Source: Nymphaea colorata
Taxonomy: Eukaryota; Streptophyta; Magnoliopsida; Nymphaeales; Nymphaeaceae
DNA length: 64,000 bases
Assembly: GCF_008831285.2 (NCBI RefSeq)
Contig: NC_045139.1
Coordinates: 9,208,204-9,272,203, forward strand
Direction: 5' to 3'
The position numbers and the translations under genes are program-made. The notes under the pieces are model-generated. The model was given only the letters and a program-made list of their open reading frames with translations. It searched no databases and had not been told where the DNA came from. Each line of letters starts with the position of its first letter. Positions within the stretch are counted from its first letter, which is position 1. Of this stretch, positions 1 to 18,000 are shown one piece after another.

Positions 1-510
1 AGAATAGGAAACTAAAAAAATGGGGTAGCAGGTTTTATATAAATTTTCTTGCAAAAACTATAGAAGCAGGAAAACATTTTGAGAACATAAAATGATAAAA
101 AAAAATCATTTTCTTAAAAATATGAAAAATTGACTTTTTGAAAGTTTCGAGAAAATATTACATCTATATTAGGATAATGTCAAGATATTTTCATTTTGGT
201 GATATTTTGAAAAAGTTTCCATATTTTCCCATATTATCTGCAGGCGTCAGAGACGCAATGAAAATGAGATACTTTTCAAACATTGAAGATGTATGTGAGT
301 ATGGACCAAAGTATCAATTTGAAATGACCTGCTTATCCAGCGATCCTTCAGCCATAGATTTTTTTTTTCTTCGACTATAGTTGTTTGCCAAAAAGCGCAT
401 TTATTAACTTAATAAGGGGATAAAACCATGTAACCATTGCTGCTTAAATAAGGGATAAACATAAAACCACTTTGCATTGCCTGCTACACACCAGAAGCCA
501 AGATATGACA
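1..510. repeat. Start of a third tandem unit (cut by window edge)
   Basis: Bases 1-510 match 6047-6550 almost base for base. They also match 12680-13650 inside HMCES intron 5, more diverged and interrupted there by a MITE. All three therefore descend from one intron-5 segment. Read on the minus strand, this is the beginning of a further duplicate unit whose body lies beyond position 1. No coding sequence is visible in it. Confidence 0.8.
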
Positions 511-1003
511 GTTAAAATATCTTTTTTTTCGGAAGTCCAGTTTGCCAATTGTGAGAAGGGAAGGGTGGATTTGTCAATCGCCTTATAGGTCAGGGATGAA
601 CTTAGAGAAATCCCCAAACCATTTTATTACTTACAATAACCATGTCGCATACAGATTTTCAGACAGCAGGTATAGATAATTGGACAGTTTAAGAATAAAA
701 GCATCAGTATAGCATTTATTATCGTAATGCAGCAAAATAATTGTCTATAACAAGCGGAAGATACAACAGTATTTCCCAGTATACTCAATACATTCTACAT
801 CAAAACCATTGTCCAGAATAAGAGAAAAATACAACGGTATTTCCCAATATACTCAAGACATTCTACATAATGAGTCATAATGCTTTATTTATTTATACCT
901 CAAACTCATTTTCAGCATACTTAAATACCATATTTTGCTTTTAAAATATCATAATAGTCTTCAGATCACCAAAGGATAGTTCAACAGCCACTTTGGAATA
1001 AGA

Positions 1004-3808
<2,805 letters not shown>

Positions 3809-4498
3809 TCCTCTCTCTCTCTCTAGCTCTCTCTCTTCGCTCGCTCAATCGCTAGACTGCCGGAGCTTAGAATTCTAACCAGACAACGATGCCATTGCCA
3901 TCGATGGCTCCAACTTCATCTCAAAGCTCATGGTTCAAATTCATCTAAAATCTGACTTGCTGAGGGTAGAGTTCCAAGATCCCAGGTTTAGATACACCAT
4001 TGAGAGAGAGAGAGAGAGAGAGATTCCTAAAGTACTCTTGTTGTTTAGATGAATTTATGTTCGAATGAAAAAAAAAAACAAGCCATTATTCAGATTCACA
4101 CAAAGATATATTATCAATGAGTTATGCGGGATGACACATTATTTAAGATCCAAGGAAAATTTGATTGTATTTATGACACCTTCAAATGGATTGATAGGAC
4201 AAGGATGATCATCGTCCCACACTCGTTCAAGTTTCAAATCCACAAAAGCAGTTACCATTATTCCTCATCTTGACAATGGCATTATATCCTGCAGCTCTTG
4301 GTTGGTACCAAGGAAGTTGCATACAAAATGTCCTGCTCGAGCGAGGACCTACTACAAAAAGATTGTATCATCAGTGATACACAACCATAAAAGGTAGTCG
4401 AACTATTTACATTGTTATCACCCACTGCACAAACCTCATCATTGCAATTAGTCATATCAAAACATTAAAAACAGCCCATCTGTTCACCATGTGAAAGA

Positions 4499-5655
4499 CT
4501 AACATCTACCGAAATATGAGAGAAGCGTCTGTTGATTAGGCACACCACTTTTTCTTTTGACCGGAAGCTGAGACTTGTCGCTTGCTATATCCATAATGCT
4601 CAGAGAGTTATGGTAAGCCACGCCCTTCAGCACGTTGCCATCAGAATCATCTAACTGCTCAAAAACACGTTTGGTGCCACATTTTTTAACTGCTTGGGTG
4701 ATCTCAAAGGCTTCCGAGTCATCATGATCTGGCGTGTTAAAGCTTTCAGAGTTGTCAGTACTGGCAATCTCTTTCACGAAGTCCTCACAATTAGGGCTCT
4801 TGGAGGACGATTTTTTCTGAGATTCAGGTGTTATTTTCCGCTCAAGTTCGCGCTTAGAAAAAAATGATGATATTGTAGCACTTTGCTCATGTTTTAACTG
4901 AATCTGCAAGTGACCACCTACTTAAGTTAACTGCATAACAAACATTCCTAACACTACTTGGCAAAGGAAAGTTAAAGCATGAACAGTATTATCATTACCT
5001 CTTCTATGCACTCTGGTCCATTAAATGATGGTTTGCCCATCATCGGTGTGACAGGATACCATGCCTTTTGACAGGAGAAATGCAATGTAGTTAGAAACCT
5101 CGTTAATCGACAATCATTTTCTCAGCAGGTAGTACTTTTATAATCACTTAGCAACAGTTAAAACAAAATTAATACAAATTTCCAAATAGAAAAAAATAAC
5201 GCAGGATATATACTTACCGTTTGGTTAGAACAATAGAAGGATTACTTGCAGTTAGCATATTACTTCAATTATTTTACTGAGTTGACAAAATTCTTCGAAA
5301 AACACAACCACATGCCAATTTATGAGAAAGATAATGATCGGTGACTGAAATTTTAGCAGCACGTGGACATCTTAAACTGACAGAACACATTATTTCCTCC
5401 ATCATAGAATTTGATACAGTTTGCCAGTTTACATCAAGCGTTCCAGTTGAAAAAATAAGCTATTTATGAATAGAGAAAAAGCAGATAGAGACTGTAACAA
5501 GATAAACTTGGAGGAAGACCACAATCTTGATTCAAGCAAGCCGATTACTAGATCAGTGCCTTTATATGGATGAAGCATGCCGACCACTTTAGTAGATGGC
5601 AAACTACTTAGCATGCATCCTTACTGTCATCATCTGTTTTTTACAGGGATCCTGT
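4499..5655 (-). pseudogene. HMCES/SRAP 3' fragment (exons 6-8 only)
   Basis: Duplicate of the last three exons of the HMCES gene at 10983-17867. Exon 8' is 4499-4903, exon 7' 4999-5064 and exon 6' 5549-5655. Exons 1-5, which carry the catalytic Cys2, Asn, Glu and His, are absent because the duplicated segment starts inside intron 5. Exon 6' has lost the Met of Arg-Met-Pro, has small indels, and reaches an in-frame TGA eight codons in. A further 1-bp deletion follows in the Asn-Ala-Trp-Leu segment. Exons 7' and 8' are still open. Exon 8' lacks the 37-residue internal duplication of the full gene, so it shows the ancestral single-repeat state, and it keeps the C-terminal QQTLLSYF box. Confidence 0.85.
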
Positions 5656-7035
5656 CTATGGTACAGTTTGTGAAAGATATACAAGCAACGTGCTACATTT
5701 GTGATACAAATATAAGTATAGCATTAGCAATTAGATGAAACAGCTTGTTACTCAGTTACTAACTCATTTTTAAGGGATCGCGCCAGCAGAAATATTTAAG
5801 GCGGCCAAGAAAGGAATGAATCAAATAAAGGAACTGCCATTTACCATAGTTAAGCCAAACAAAAAATTAATTTATCATCCAGAAGTAAGTCTATTAGTGA
5901 AAGTGCCCAATGAGGCACAGGAGATTCTGTCATTAAGAAACGCTGTTCAAACCATAGCTTGGCAAGGTTCTACCTGGGAATTATTTTCTCAGATACAGGT
6001 TATCACGGGAACATGTTGGGAAAATTTGTAGACTTTGAACAGGAGAAGAATAGGAAACTAAAAAAATGGGGTAGCAGGTTTTATATAAACTTTCTTGCAA
6101 AAACTATAGAAGCAGGAAAACATTTTGAGAACATAAAATGATAAAAAAAAAATCATTTTCTTAAAAACATGAAAAAGGGACTTATTGAAAGTTTCGAGAA
6201 AATATTACATCTCTAATGGGATATATTTTCATTTTGGTGATATTTTGAAAAAGTTTCCATATTTTCCCGATATGATCTGAAGGATTCAGAATCACAATGA
6301 TAATGAAATATTTTTCAAACATTGAAGATGCATGTGAGTATGGACCAAAGTATCAATTTGAAATGACCTTCTTATGTTTCCAAAGATCCTTCAGCCATAG
6401 AATATTTTTCCTGCGACTGTAGTTGTTTGCCAAGAAGTTAATAAGGGGATAAACCCATGTAACCATCGTTGATCAAATAAGGGATAAACATAAAACCACT
6501 TTGCATTGCCTGCCACACACCAGAAGCCAGGATATGACAGTTAAAATATCTTTCGTCGGAAGTTGAGTTTGCCAATTGTGAGAAGGGTGGATTTGTCAGT
6601 CGCCTTATAGGTCAGGGATGAACTTAGGGAAATCCCCAAACCATTTTATTACTTACATTAAACCTTATCGCATAGAGATATTCAGCAGCAGGTATAGATA
6701 ATTGGACAGTTTAAGAACAAAAGCATCAGTACAGCATTTTATTACCGTAATGCATCAAAAGCATTGTCTAAAACAAGAGGAAGATACGATAGTATTTCCC
6801 AATATACTCAATCCATTCTACATCAAAACCATTGTCTATAATAAGAGGAAAATACAACAGCTTTTCCTAGTATACTCAATATATTCTACATAATGAGTCA
6901 TAATGCTTTCTTTATTTATACCTCCGCGAACTCATTTTCAGCATACTTAAGTACCATATTTTGCTTTATTAAAATATTATAATGGTCTTCAGATCATGCA
7001 CCAAAGGATAGTTCAACAGCCACCTTGGAGTAAAA

Positions 7036-9766
<2,731 letters not shown>

Positions 9767-10982
9767 TGCTCTCTCTCGCTCGCTCGCTCAATCGCTAGAT
9801 TGCCTGAGCTTAGAATTTTAACCAGACAACGATGCCTTCAATGCTCTGATGGTCAAGGCTCTGATCACAGATCAATCTTGGCGTTGAATGTTGAGTGGAC
9901 CGAGGTGTGTAAACAGATCAGACTGGGAGGTGAGAGATTATCTCCTACCGCGCGAAAAGTGAAACCCCTCTCCCCACAACTAAACGGACACCTGGCCAGC
10001 GGCCGCTGCCCAGCGTTAGCGACATGATCAATCAGGAGTCCGCTTCAGGATCCAAATTCATCTCAAAGCTCACGGTTCAAACTCACCTAAAAGCTAGGTT
10101 TCCAAGATCCCAGGTTTAGATACACCATTAAGGCAAAATCTACTTCTCTCATTTGTATAGAATGAGAAATTTCTTGGCAACGAACAGATATTCACGGGAT
10201 AATTTACGTGGGACGTGGATTTGACTCGTGAATCCTGTGCAGTCTGAAAGTGGCCATGTTCTGAGCAGGTCTAGTTCTATATAGGAATCTGTGTGTGCGA
10301 GCGGGTGGGGAGAGAGAGAGAGATTGCTAAAGTACATTTAGTGTTAACCATGAATCTATGTTTGAAAAAGAAAGGATCCAAGTCATTATTCAGATTCAAA
10401 CGCTTGTTGAGATATTATCAACAAGTTATCCGGGATGACAAATTACGTAAAAATCCACGTAGAATGTGATTAGATAGCTCAGACCAGAGACAGAGAGAGA
10501 GAGATTCCTAAAGTACCTTTGTTGTTGAGATGAATTTATGTTCACATAAAAAAAAAAAAACCAAGTCATTATTCAGATTCACACAAAGATATTATCAATG
10601 AGTTATGCGGGATGACACATTATTTAAGATCCAAGGAAAATTTGATTGGATATTTATGACACCTTCAAATGGATTTGATAGGACAAGGATGACCATCGCC
10701 CCACACTCGTCCAAGTTTCAAATCCACAAAAGCAATTAGCATTCTTCCTCACCTTGACAATGGCATTATACCCTGCAGCTCTTGGTTGGTACCAAGGAAC
10801 TTGCATACAAAATGTCCTGCTCGAGCGAGGACCTACTACAAACAGATTGTAGCATCAGCGATACACAACCATAGAAAATAGTCGAACTATTTACATTGTT
10901 ATCACCCACTGCACAAACCTCATCACTGCAATTAGTCATATCAAAACGTTAAAGACAGATCATCTGTTCACCTTGTGCAAGA

Positions 10983-13447
10983 CTAACATCTACCGAAGTA
11001 TGAGAGAAGCGTCTGTTGATTAGGCACACCACTTTTTCTTTTGACTGGAAGCTGAGACTTGTCGCTTGCTATATCCACCATGCTCGGAGAGTTATGGTAA
11101 GCCACGCCCTTCAGCATGTTACCATCAGAATCGTCTAACTGCTCAAAATCACGTTTGGTGCCACATTTTTTAACTGCTTCGGTGATCTCAAAGGCTTCCG
11201 AGTCATCATGATCTGGCGTGTTAAAGCTTTCAGAGTTGTCGGTGCTGGCAATCTCTTTCACGAAGTCCTCACAATTAGGGCTCTTGGAGGACGATTTTTT
11301 CTGAGATTCAGGTGTTGTTTTCCGCTCAAGTTTGAAGCTTTCAGAGTTATCAGTGCTGGCAATCTCTTTCACGAAGTCCTCACAATTAGGGCTCTCGGAG
11401 GACGATTTTTTCTGAGATTCAGGTGTTGTTTTCCGCTCAAATTCGCGCTTAGAAAAAAATGATGATATTGCAGCTTTTTGCTCGTGTTTTAACTGAATCT
11501 GCAAGTGACCACCTACTTAAGTTAAATGCATAACAAGCATTCCTAAGATTACTTGGCAAAGGAAAGTTAAAGCATGAACAGTATTATCATTACCTCTTTT
11601 ATGCACTCTGGTCCATTAAATGATGGTTTACCCATCATCGGTGTGACAGGATACCATGCCTTTTGACAGGAGAAAATGCAATGTAGTTAGAAACCTTGTT
11701 AACCGACAATCATTTTTTCAGCAGGTAGTACTATTATAATCACTTTATAAAATACTCTTAAATATACAAATTTCCAAATAGAAAAAGATAACACGTGATA
11801 TATACTTACCTTTTGGCTAGAACAATAGAAGGATTACTTGCAGTTAGAAAGCATATTACTTCAATTATTTTATTAAGCTGACAAAATTCTTCAAAAAACA
11901 CAACCACATGCCAAGTTATGAGAGGATAATGATAAGTGACTGAAATTTTAGCTGCATGTGGACATCTTAAATTCACCGAACACATCATTTCCTCCATCAT
12001 ATAATTTGGTACAGTTTGCTAGTTTACATCAAGCAATCCAGCTAAAAAGCTAAGCTACTTGTGGATAGAGAAAATACAGAAAAGAGACTATAACAACATA
12101 ACATAACTTGGAGGAAGACCACAATTTTGATTCAAGTAAGCCAATTACCAAATCAGTGCCTTCATATGGTTGAAGCATGCCGACCACTTTAGTAGATGGC
12201 AAACTACTTAGCCATGCATTCTTACTGTCATCATCTCCAAATATTACAGGCATCCTGTCTGTGGTACCGTTTGTGAAAGTTATAGAAAAGTTAGTCCAGA
12301 AGAAATATGCCGCATTTGTGATACAAATATAAATATAGCATTAGCACTTAGACGAAACAGCTTGTTACTAGGCTACTTGCTCATTCTGACAGGGATCATA
12401 CAGCAGAAACATTTAAGGCAACCAAGAACAGCAGAAACATTTAAGGCAACCAAGAACGGAAAAAAAGATCAAATAAATGAATTGCTATTTTCCATAGGTA
12501 AGCCAAACAAAGAATTAATTTATCATCCAGAAGTAAGTCAATTAGTGAATGTGAGCACAGGAGACTCTGTCATTAAGAAACGCTGTTCAAAAGCTTGGCA
12601 AGGTTTTACTTGGGATTGATTTTCTGAGATACAGGTTCTTGCGGGAACATGTTGGGCAAAATTGAAGACTTTAAGCAGGAGAAGCATAGAGAACCCAAAA
12701 AAAAAAAGGAAAAAAAGGAGAGTCAACAGGTTTTATAGAATTTTTCTTGCAATAATTATAGAAGCAGAAAAACATAAAATTATAAAAGAAAACAAAAAAT
12801 CATATAGTTAAAATTATGAAACAAGGGAATTTTTGAATGTCTTGAAAAAAGATTACTTATATATTGGGATAATATCTAGATATTTTCATTTTGGTGGTAT
12901 TTTGAAAATGTTTCCATTTTTCCCCACATTATCAGCAAGCTTCAGAATTGCAATGATATTGGGATCGATGTATGTGAGACTTGTGAGTGTGATCCAATCA
13001 ATTTGAAATGAACTACTTATGTTTCTAATGATCCTTCAGCCATAAAAATTTTTTCTGCTACTGCAGCTATTTGCCAAGAAGAGCATTTATTAACTTAATA
13101 AGGTGATAAGCACTTTCTCACATGGGTACTACGGTAAAGGCAGCGTACCCGTACCCATCAGGTACAACACCGGTACTGGTACTGTCCTGGGTACCTCTTG
13201 AGTACTGGTCAAACAGTACCAGATACGGTCAATGTACCCAGGACCATATCCATCGATTTAAGACTCGATCAAAGTTGACCGAGTAATTTCCTATCCAAAA
13301 TTTAATATTTCAGTTTTGTTCTTTACACCATTTACACTCAGGAAACACATACAGAGCTGCATTTTCATATTTTGTTCAATAGTTTCTTCTTTAGAAACTA
13401 TAAATTTTGAATCATGAATGTGTTGTTTGTTTGATTCTTATTTTATG

Positions 13448-13483
<36 letters not shown>

Positions 13484-16400
13484 CCGTACTCTCGTACCCA
13501 AGTTTTTTTAAAGTAGTCCGAATCAGTACTTGTACCGGCACTCATACCTATGTGACATAGGATAAGCATTATTGATTAAATAAGGGATAAAAGTAAAACC
13601 ATTTTGTATTGGCCGCCACACACCAGAATCAAAGAAATGACAAGAAAGATATCAAAGGCTTACAGAGTAGATGTAATTATGCAACCAACAGCGGCTGCTT
13701 TTATTACTATGAAGTATGAAGCTCTTTACAATTCTATTAACCAAAACCAGATTCCCTTTGTTAAAAAGTTTATATATGCATAAATTTAATAAGCTGTCAT
13801 CGAGGCTGTAGATGGAAGGGTTGAAGTGCAATTAATCAGATTCCTTTTGTTAAAAGGTTCACACATGCATAAATTTAATAAGCTATGTCGAGGCTGCAGA
13901 TGGAAAGGGGCAAGTATGGACCTGAACCAACAGAACACATCAACTGATCAATTAAACAGACTCTAACTGCTGCAATAATATCAGCAACAAATCAACCAAG
14001 ATACAGCAGCATACAAACATGAAGCAGAACTACCTACATGAAAGACCTTAGGATCATAGAAGATAAGGTGTTTAGGTCACTATCAACCAAATGAAACGGT
14101 TTAATGCTAGAGTGAACTTCATCCATGAAGGACAAGTAATAAGACTGCAGAGAGACCCAAAAACAGATACAGCTTTAGGAGCACAAGGAAGGTTGTGTAT
14201 GAAGCCCTTTAGAAAATGGAGTGAAGAAAGCATAGAACAGGCATAAAAGTTCAAAACAAAATTTAGATGCTGCAAAACAATGAAAATCATCAAAACATAC
14301 ATAAAAAGCTCAGAGCAGAACTAAGACGTTGCAGGACAATGAGTAGTGTGTCCTAACGAGAAGCAAAAAACTGACCATGAAGCCATTCCAAGGCTGACGA
14401 ACAACGTGTGGTTAAAATGGTGAAAGTATGGATAACCTCTCCTGCAAGGCACAATAAGCACTGGTGTAAGTTTCACCTGTTGAACTCCTGTAATCACACC
14501 GAAGCTGAAGTCTATATCTTCTAGTTAAGCAGTTCATGGGCCGACTACGATACAAATCTTTTGTGATAGAAAAGCCAAAAGTAAAACTACTCAGAGTGGA
14601 ATATGGCCACCAAATACATATATACATGCAATTCATGTACCCACCCATTCATATAAAGTATAAACATGTATAATATTCCGTGACCTTTCTTAAATTCAGC
14701 ATCTATGCTACCATGACTAGCTTCAGAAGGAAACAAAAGGACAAAATTGTCCAAACCTACTAACTCTTTCAATTTGGATTTTTTCTTATCATTTTATCTC
14801 AGTATCTTGCAAAAACGGAAACTTAGGCAAGTGCTTTATAAACATATGTATAAAAAGAACATATCTCATTTAGTTCCTTCATGCCTACTTATTCCAAATT
14901 ATGCCCAAGTTTCAGTACCAAGTTCACAACCTACTTTATATGATTTTAGGAAATTCTAGGTTTTCCCTGTACCACCAGAGTGTATCAAGCTTCTAATAAA
15001 CATTTTACGGCTGTCTTGAAACCAACTACAAAATACTCAATCCACTGAAGGAAGACATTGAAAGAGACAAACGAGCAGTAGTTTTGAGTTCTCAAATTTA
15101 TTTCAAATGATTTAAAGGCATGAAATAGGCATCACTCTATGGTCATTAACTTACTAATGATAGTCCCACAAGTAGCATTACAACTTATTTAATAAAGATC
15201 CATCATCTACGACTTTCAGGTTCACAAGTTCACACTCAATATAAAATCAGTACCCTGGTTACAACAAATGCAAATCACAAAAAGTTGGCAAGATCATTAT
15301 CTATTGGAGAATATCACTCCAAGAATCTCCACAGCTAAGTTTTCTTTCCCATTGTTCTTCAAGGAAAAAAATGAGTATTAACCCATGACAAAGCAAGGGA
15401 AAGAAGCATGAAAAAGAAATATGAAGAGATTTCTTTTGTAGCTGACCAAATATAATTACATGATGCCAGAGTTATTAAAAGGAACAAACTTGCCTATGAT
15501 ATAGAAATCTAAAATATTCAAAATCACCAAGTTCAACACAGATCCTCAGCTTCAGCATTTACCGAAGAGCCACAGAGAACAGCAAAATAGAATCCTTAAA
15601 AGAAACATACTCGCCTATGATATAAGAAAATCCAATATTCATAAACATTACGTACAAAAGAGATCCTCACCTTCAGCATTTGTCCAAGAGTCATACAAAG
15701 CAGCAAATACAAGAGGGCGGTGATCATTGAAATGTATGTAGTACGGTTGTTTCTTATGTCCATCTTTCTTCCATTCATAAAATCTGCATGAAATTGCATG
15801 GGAAATAAATGAACAAGAAAAATAAGATGGTAATGAAGACCAGTAACTGATAAAATACTGAATATCACTGTCACAGAGAAGAATAAAAATAAAAAACGTT
15901 TATCTCATCTATCTCTTGCAAGTGCTACAGATTCATGACAACTATGCAACAAGAACTGGTGGTAATGGAATAGAGAAAGCTTTCATTCTTAAAGGTGTGA
16001 ACAATAAATTTAGAACAGAGCTTTCGGTGGAGTATTTTTGTACAGGACCAAGGTTAAACGCCCAATAAGTTATTGTGCTGCTAGCCAACATGAAATGATT
16101 ATGCCACTAATGACAGAGAACAAAAAAATCATGTTATGCAACTAAAAGGAATATACGTTAGCTGCATAGACAAAATAATTAAGTGAAAAAAGATAAGAGC
16201 CAAAAAAAAACCCACATGCATGTAGGCAAATATAGTAGATGAAGTAGCAGCAAATATTTGAATGATGGACTTGATGTAGATCTTTCGACGAATCCATGTG
16301 AAAAACAGCAGACAGATGAATATCACGGAGATGTGCAATATTGAGCTCACCCTTCGGCAGCCATTAGGCACCGATTATTAGGAATTAGCCGACGGAAAGA

Positions 16401-17867
16401 TGCCTTTTCACATGCTGATTCTGATCGAGCATTAAACTGCAGTCAGAGGCAATAAAGGTGAATTGTATCTCCATCATAAGCATCCAAATGAGAATTTTGG
16501 AACAATCCTCCAACGACTAAAAACAGATTAGAAGGAAAAACAATTGTGTGCAAACTGCTTAGCAGTCTTCTGTAAATAATCTTAAGTGCATTGGTGAAAG
16601 ATCATAAACAGAAAGCTGTTTAATGCATAGCGAGCTCCTAATTTATGCAGATAGATCACTATATCTTCAAATCCAAAGTCTCGCGGTGTTGTTTTTTTGT
16701 AGTTCAGTTTTAAAACCCATAATCAAAGGAGTCATTGTTAGCATAGCAAAATAAATAAATAAATAAAGATAACTGACATGAAAACCCCTTCTCCAATATG
16801 AAAGGCCAAGGAAAGAAATTGACGTGCAAACATGCACCATAAAAAATTACCATTTTAAAGTGATCAGGCTTTTCCGTTTTCTTGGTGAAACTGGGAATTA
16901 GTCCCCATTTCATAGAGTGAACAACTGGCTCAGAGTTTGCACCACGTTCTTTTCGAACAACTGGCAAATATGTTCCAGGAGAAACATTGTATGATGGATG
17001 GTACCTGAGAAATCGACCATATATAAGTCTCATCAAGACAATTCGTCATATAGATTTCTTATATTTTAATTGAAAAACGGTTGAAAGAATTCGATTCCCA
17101 CTCCTTTACGACAGCTAAACTGCATGAAGCCCTTGGTTAAATAAGTCATAAGTGTTTTGGACTTACTCAGTATTGCGATAGCTTCCTATGAAAAATGAAT
17201 AACAAAGAAAAGGACCTTCCTGTGCAATAGACATGGCACTAAACCTAACTTTATATGCATTTTCAAACGCCCAATACCATGAAGTTTCTCCTAAAACTCG
17301 TCCATGAATAGAATACTCTTGTAAAACAAATAGTATATGACACCAGCCAGTTATATCTAGAGGGTCAAACCCCTTTCTCTTCATGTAAACTATATTGGGA
17401 CTAACTTGCAGTTTACAACCTTCTCGATTGAATCATATTTTGCAGTCCACACGCTCTTCTCGAAAGCACAGTTACCCGCAAAGGAAAGTCAACATGAATC
17501 GGACAGTAAAACTCCTGAGAGTTTCACGCAGAATCGCGTGAGAGAAAAATAGAGATCAATTTACATCGTCACCTTTTTCCGTATCTCTTTTAGCAAATCA
17601 TCGTAATTAAAAGCAGACTCCTCGAAAGAAGAAAAAACCGTAAACGCCGAGCAATGCACTGGAGAAGAGGGCATCACAAAGAAGGATCCTAGAAGATGCT
17701 AACTCCGATGGGGTGAACTGTGAGAAGTACAAGAACAAGAAGAAGGGAGGACACGAGAGAGAGGGAATCAACCGTTCAGATTGAATAACAGGGATAGAGG
17801 AGGCATTGATTCCACAGGCCCTGGGGACATCCTCGGGATTCAGGGTACAGCAACACCTTCCACACAT
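10983..17867 (-). CDS. HMCES: SRAP-domain abasic-site shield protein (HMCES/YedK family)
   Basis: Eight exons: 17773-17867, 16851-17004, 16351-16436, 15671-15783, 14376-14441, 12149-12258, 11594-11659 and 10983-11498. They sum to 1206 nt, 401 residues. The start is the ATG of MCGR, because Cys2 must become the N-terminal residue; no upstream in-frame ATG was seen. SRAP residues are all present: Cys2, Asn85 in FNARSE, Glu115 in FYEW and His171 in LHDRMP. The family forms a thiazolidine crosslink with abasic sites in single-stranded DNA, protecting replication forks in the nucleus. The tail (231-401) is Ser/Lys/Glu-rich. It has a PIP-like KAAISSFF at 238-245, a 37-residue tandem duplication at about 250-323, and a full PCNA box QQTLLSYF at 391-398, three residues from the end. 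Introns are long (up to 2.1 kb). Part of the gene was duplicated to 4499-5655. Confidence 0.93.
11221..11442 (-). repeat. 111-bp in-frame tandem duplication in HMCES exon 8
   Basis: Two head-to-tail copies, 11221-11331 and 11332-11442, differ at only a few bases. Each encodes 37 residues with the pattern E-R-K-T-T-P-E-S-Q-K-K then SPNCEDFVKEIASTDNSESF. The length is an exact multiple of three, so the frame is kept. The paralogous exon at 4499-4903 has one copy only, so the expansion followed, or was not included in, the larger duplication. Confidence 0.95.
12389..12456. repeat. Short tandem duplication of about 30 bp in HMCES intron 5
   Basis: The phrase 'cagcagaaacatttaaggca' followed by 'accaagaac' occurs twice in succession. 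The paralogous intron fragment near 5783-5815 has it once. Confidence 0.8.
13113..13560. mobile_element. hAT-like MITE, 448 bp, in HMCES intron 5
   Basis: Flanked by a perfect 8-bp direct repeat, GATAAGCA, at 13105-13112 and 13561-13568. The ends are imperfect inverted repeats: CTTTCTCACATGGGTA at the left and, read from the right end inward, CTATGTCACATAGGTA. The paralogous sites near 415 and 6447 lack the insert, confirming the borders and showing that it arrived after the tandem duplication. It contains an (AT)n run at about 13449-13480 and no coding capacity. An 8-bp target duplication suggests hAT mobilisation in trans. Same terminal family as the element at 20377-20691. Confidence 0.85.
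13749..13910. repeat. 89-bp-period tandem duplication in HMCES intron 5
   Basis: Two similar segments, 13749-13820 and 13838-13910, share 'gcataaatttaataagct', 'cgaggctg' and 'agatggaa' in the same order. Non-coding. Confidence 0.75.
15472..15712 (-). repeat. 121-bp duplication of the end of HMCES exon 4 and adjoining intron
   Basis: 15592-15712 (true exon 4 end, donor and start of intron 4) is repeated, diverged, at 15472-15591. The extra copy contains the last ~40 coding bases, but the donor GT has become CT (gaag|ctgagg instead of gaag|gtgagg). It is a dead pseudo-exon fragment inside intron 4. Confidence 0.8.
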
Positions 17868-17991
17868 ATTTGCTTGCTCCCTTCTTCTTCTTCTTTTTAT
17901 GCTCCCTCTCTCTCCCCCTCCACCCCTCTCTCTCGTCACAGACCTCCCCAGAAGAAGCGCGGGAAATAAGAAAAACGGGCGCAGGGCCCAT

Positions 17992-18000
17992 GTTATATAT
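17992..18000 (-). promoter_or_regulatory. Probable TATA box of HMCES
   Basis: Minus-strand ATATATAACA lies about 125 bases upstream of the MCGR start codon. This is a plausible position given a purine/pyrimidine-rich leader of about 100 nt. No transcript evidence. Confidence 0.45.

Noticed and set aside
17868-17939. In-frame upstream extension of HMCES (24 codons before MCGR)
   Set aside because: The extension begins with GTG, not ATG, and the SRAP mechanism needs Cys2 directly after the initiator Met, so the MCGR start is used.
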